From NCBI GenBank assembly GCA_002469765.1, contig DKNS01000098.1, positions 1 through 7,485 on the forward strand: a stretch of DNA of 7,485 bases, in the 5' to 3' direction. Below the pieces are notes generated by a model. That model made no database searches, was not told where the DNA came from, and saw only the letters and a program-made list of their open reading frames with translations. The position numbers were made by a program, and so were the translations under genes. The stretch comes from Flavobacteriales bacterium UBA7382 (GTDB taxonomy: Bacteria > Bacteroidota > Bacteroidia > Flavobacteriales_D > Sanyastnellaceae). Shown in pieces: positions 5,237 through 7,485 of the stretch (positions are counted from its first letter, which is position 1; each line of letters opens with the position of its first letter).

Positions 5237-7485
5237 TTAGAGGTCGTAAGGGGTGAGGACAATCGTCTGAAGGGCTTGTGCGTCCAGCTCGATGAGGACG
5301 TCGCTTGGCAAACCTTCAATGTGCACCGACCGAGGGGTGTTGCCTTGGTTGAAGCACACGAGGGTGTAGGAGCCGTCTTCGTTGGCCGTGGCCACCGCCA
5401 TCACGTCGGCATCCTTGCACTCACTTTCAAGCACAGTGGCCCCAGGTCGAATGAACTTGCTGAAGTGGCACATCACGTCGTAAAGCGGGGTGAAGTACAC
5501 CTCGTCTTGTTCAGGGTCGACAATGACCGGGGCGATGCACCAATTCTCGAACCAGTTGGGTCCACCTTGTCGGTCAAGCACCATGTTCCAGTCGACCCAG
5601 CCCTGCACCCAGTGGTTGAGGCACCCAATGATGTCTCGGGCGTACCGATGCACAGGAGAATACTTGGGGTGCAGGTATTTCTTGTCTTCCTCGCGCCATG
5701 TGAAGCCCCAGTCGGTGGCTTCTTTCTGCCAATACCAGTCGTCGTCTTGCCAAACCGGCACTTCTGAGTCGATGCACCCCTCGGTCTCGATCAAGAGTTT
5801 CTCTGGGGCCGCTGCATGCGCCCGGTCCAAGTCGTCGGGAAAGTGGTCGTAGGTGCTTTCATACCAGTGGATTGCCGTGCCGTCGAAGTACTTCGCACTG
5901 GCAGAGTCGCGGTACATCGACCCCACCCAATCGTCCAAGCCGGCGCGGTTTTGGTCGTAGCCGAGCACATTCAGATGCCCCAGGTCGTTGGCCTCAAGAG
6001 CCGGACCCAAATGCGCTTGCACGAACTCCGTCATCTCGTCGGGAGAATAATGCATGCTCTCCCAATTGTTTCCGTTTCCGTGGGGTTCGTTCTCCACGGT
6101 GAAGCCCCACAGAGGAACCCCCTCGGCCAAGCACTCCTTCGCGTACTTGACGAAGAAGTTGGCCCACGTGGGCTGCATCTCCTTGCGCAGATGTCCTCCG
6201 ACCCAGTCGTTGTTGTCCTTCATCCAGGGCGGCGCCGTCCAGGGTGAGGCGATGAGCTTGAAGCCGTCCTTGGAGATTTCTTGGGCCGACTGAATCATGG
6301 GGAACAGGAACTCGCGGTCTTGGTCCATGTTGAAGTGCTCCAAATCCATGTCGCCTTCCACGTCCGCATAGCTGTAGTGGAACCGCGAGAAATCGCACGA
6401 ATTCATGTGCGTCCGGGTGAGGCTGTAATTGGCGCCCTCTTCTGCGAAGTACGCCTCCATGATCTTGGTGCGCTGGGCGTCGCTCATTTGGTGCACGAGG
6501 TAGGCCGAGGCGTCTGTGAAGGAGCCCCCAAAACCTTCGATCTGCTGTTTTCGCTGGTCGGCGTTCACGCGCACATGCACCACCTCAGACTGGGGATTTT
6601 CCCAACTGTCCACCGTGGCTTCGGGGACTTCGTGGAACCGGCCTCCACGGCGAGAGGTCTCAAACACGGTTTTCAGAAATGTCATGTCCTTCATGGCAGA
6701 GGCTTGATGCGATTGGAACAGGGACTTCACCACGTGGAAGGCTTCCTTCGGGTTGCGGTGGATGTCCACCAGGCCCCAGTGCTCCTCGTTGGCGCTTCCG
6801 TCGTAAGGCACGCCACTGCTTTCTGGCGCCGAGCCCCCCACATCTTGCTGGTCCGGGTTTCCAGCCTTCCACCAACCGTCGGTGAACGAGAACACGACAG
6901 CCCCCACAGCGTGGCAGGAGTCGGACAACATGCCTTCGAGCAAGTTGCGCGTGGCGTCGGCTTGCGCGCGTTGGTTGATGCCCTTTTCGTAGCCCAGCTG
7001 GGCCACATCCATGTGGCTGTCTGCACCCAGTTCGGAGAAGTACATGGGCTTGTTGCTGAGCTTCGCGAAGTCTGAGGCCGCGGTGTGCGACACATCCCAA
7101 CGGTACACGTTCATGCCCCACATGTCGATGTCGGTCAAGTCTGCGATCAGCGCCTTGTCAGGCAACTCACCATGGGCCGTGGACACAGGGTGGTTGGGGT
7201 CCTCGGCTTGGATGGCTGCGGAAGCTTCGCGCAATGTTTCGTACCAAACGTCCATCGATCCCCCGAACCACTCGGGGTGGAAGTTGTACTCGTTGCCCAG
7301 TTCCCACAAGAGGATCGCAGGGTGCGACTTGAACCTCTTGACGTAGTCGAGATACGAGCCCGATTGAAGGTCGTAGACGCCACCTTGGTTGTACCCGATG
7401 CCCACAATCACAGAGAGGCCCGCGGCGCCGATCTCGTCGAGCACCTCCTTGGAAGCAATGGGCTCGTAGACGCGAATGGTGTTGA
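5237..7485 (-). CDS. Bimodular glycoside hydrolase: clan GH-A barrel plus GH30 (N-terminus missing)
   Basis: A single frame with no stop runs from the right edge to the TAA at 5237, giving 748 visible residues (numbered from the codon at 7483). Module 1, about 1-258, is a GH-A TIM barrel of GH2/GH5/GH72-like style. It has a strand NTIRVYEP (1-8), a likely acid/base E65 in LGNEYN, GMNVYRWD (123-130) and a likely nucleophile E151 in YFSELGADS. Its family is not certain, and its first strands lie outside the window. Module 2, about 305-675, is GH30, with IEGFGGSFTDASAYL (315-329), SPWTAPPWMK (413-422), acid/base E466 in VENEP and nucleophile E568 in IETEG. A C-terminal beta-sandwich of the GH30 type follows at about 675-748. 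GH30 enzymes of related beta-glucan clusters remove beta-1,6-linked glucose, so laminarin debranching is a fair inference. An internal GTG at 7444 is not the start, because barrel sequence continues upstream. Export cannot be judged without the N-terminus. Confidence 0.85.
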   Translation of the reverse strand, partial: NTIRVYEPIASKEVLDEIGAAGLSVIVGIGYNQGGVYDLQSGSYLDYVKRFKSHPAILLWELGNEYNFHPEWFGGSMDVWYETLREASAAIQAEDPNHPVSTAHGELPDKALIADLTDIDMWGMNVYRWDVSHTAASDFAKLSNKPMYFSELGADSHMDVAQLGYEKGINQRAQADATRNLLEGMLSDSCHAVGAVVFSFTDGWWKAGNPDQQDVGGSAPESSGVPYDGSANEEHWGLVDIHRNPKEAFHVVKSLFQSHQASAMKDMTFLKTVFETSRRGGRFHEVPEATVDSWENPQSEVVHVRVNADQRKQQIEGFGGSFTDASAYLVHQMSDAQRTKIMEAYFAEEGANYSLTRTHMNSCDFSRFHYSYADVEGDMDLEHFNMDQDREFLFPMIQSAQEISKDGFKLIASPWTAPPWMKDNNDWVGGHLRKEMQPTWANFFVKYAKECLAEGVPLWGFTVENEPHGNGNNWESMHYSPDEMTEFVQAHLGPALEANDLGHLNVLGYDQNRAGLDDWVGSMYRDSASAKYFDGTAIHWYESTYDHFPDDLDRAHAAAPEKLLIETEGCIDSEVPVWQDDDWYWQKEATDWGFTWREEDKKYLHPKYSPVHRYARDIIGCLNHWVQGWVDWNMVLDRQGGPNWFENWCIAPVIVDPEQDEVYFTPLYDVMCHFSKFIRPGATVLESECKDADVMAVATANEDGSYTLVCFNQGNTPRSVHIEGLPSDVLIELDAQALQTIVLTPYDL

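Noticed and set aside
4739..5767. Long plus-strand open frame (342 codons) opposite the symporter and hydrolase
   Set aside because: It spans two well-supported minus-strand genes, is very rich in His, Gly, Val and Glu, and shows no domain; this is an antisense shadow.
7442..7444. GTG at 7444 as the start of the bimodular hydrolase
   Set aside because: The same frame continues upstream to the window edge and encodes a barrel strand (NTIRVYEP); the AAGGAG before it abuts the GTG with no spacing and is simply coding sequence.

Overview
The window is a gene-dense bacterial segment with seven protein-coding genes. All lie on the minus strand, so transcription runs from high to low coordinates, and there is almost no intergenic DNA. 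The largest gap is 56 bases and no stretch over 300 bases lacks a gene. I see no RNA genes, insertion sequences, CRISPR arrays or convincing terminators. The DNA is fairly GC-rich, most starts lack a clear Shine-Dalgarno sequence, and the carbohydrate genes resemble beta-glucan (laminarin) utilisation clusters of marine Bacteroidota. A GC-rich, probably aquatic member of that phylum or a relative is my best guess, held with low to moderate confidence.

Region A (about 2886-7485) looks like a beta-glucan use cassette. In transcription order it holds: (1) a two-catalytic-module glycoside hydrolase, open at the right edge, with a clan GH-A TIM barrel followed by a GH30 module; (2) a 12-helix sugar:cation symporter of the GPH (MelB-type) family; (3) a GH17 beta-1,3-glucanase-like enzyme without a signal peptide. 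Gaps are 12 and 2 bases, so this is very likely one operon. The inferred logic is that a GH30 enzyme trims beta-1,6 branches, a symporter imports the products, and a GH17 enzyme cuts or remodels the beta-1,3 backbone in the cytoplasm.

Region B (1-2829) looks like an accessory phospholipid-synthesis cassette. It holds: (4) a putative exported protein of unknown function with weak alpha/beta-hydrolase-like features but no catalytic serine at the expected elbow; (5) a CDP-alcohol phosphatidyltransferase resembling Escherichia coli YnbA; (6) a CdsA-type phosphatidate cytidylyltransferase resembling YnbB; (7) a PlsC-type acyltransferase cut by the left edge. Genes 4-5 and 5-6 overlap by ATGA, and 9 bases separate 6 and 7, so the four are probably translationally coupled. 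PlsC makes phosphatidate, YnbB-like activates it to CDP-diacylglycerol, and YnbA-like attaches an unidentified alcohol head group. The final lipid and the role of the exported protein are unknown; this is the least described biology in the window.

The two regions are separated by only 56 bases, with no visible terminator, so read-through from sugar catabolism into lipid synthesis is possible.
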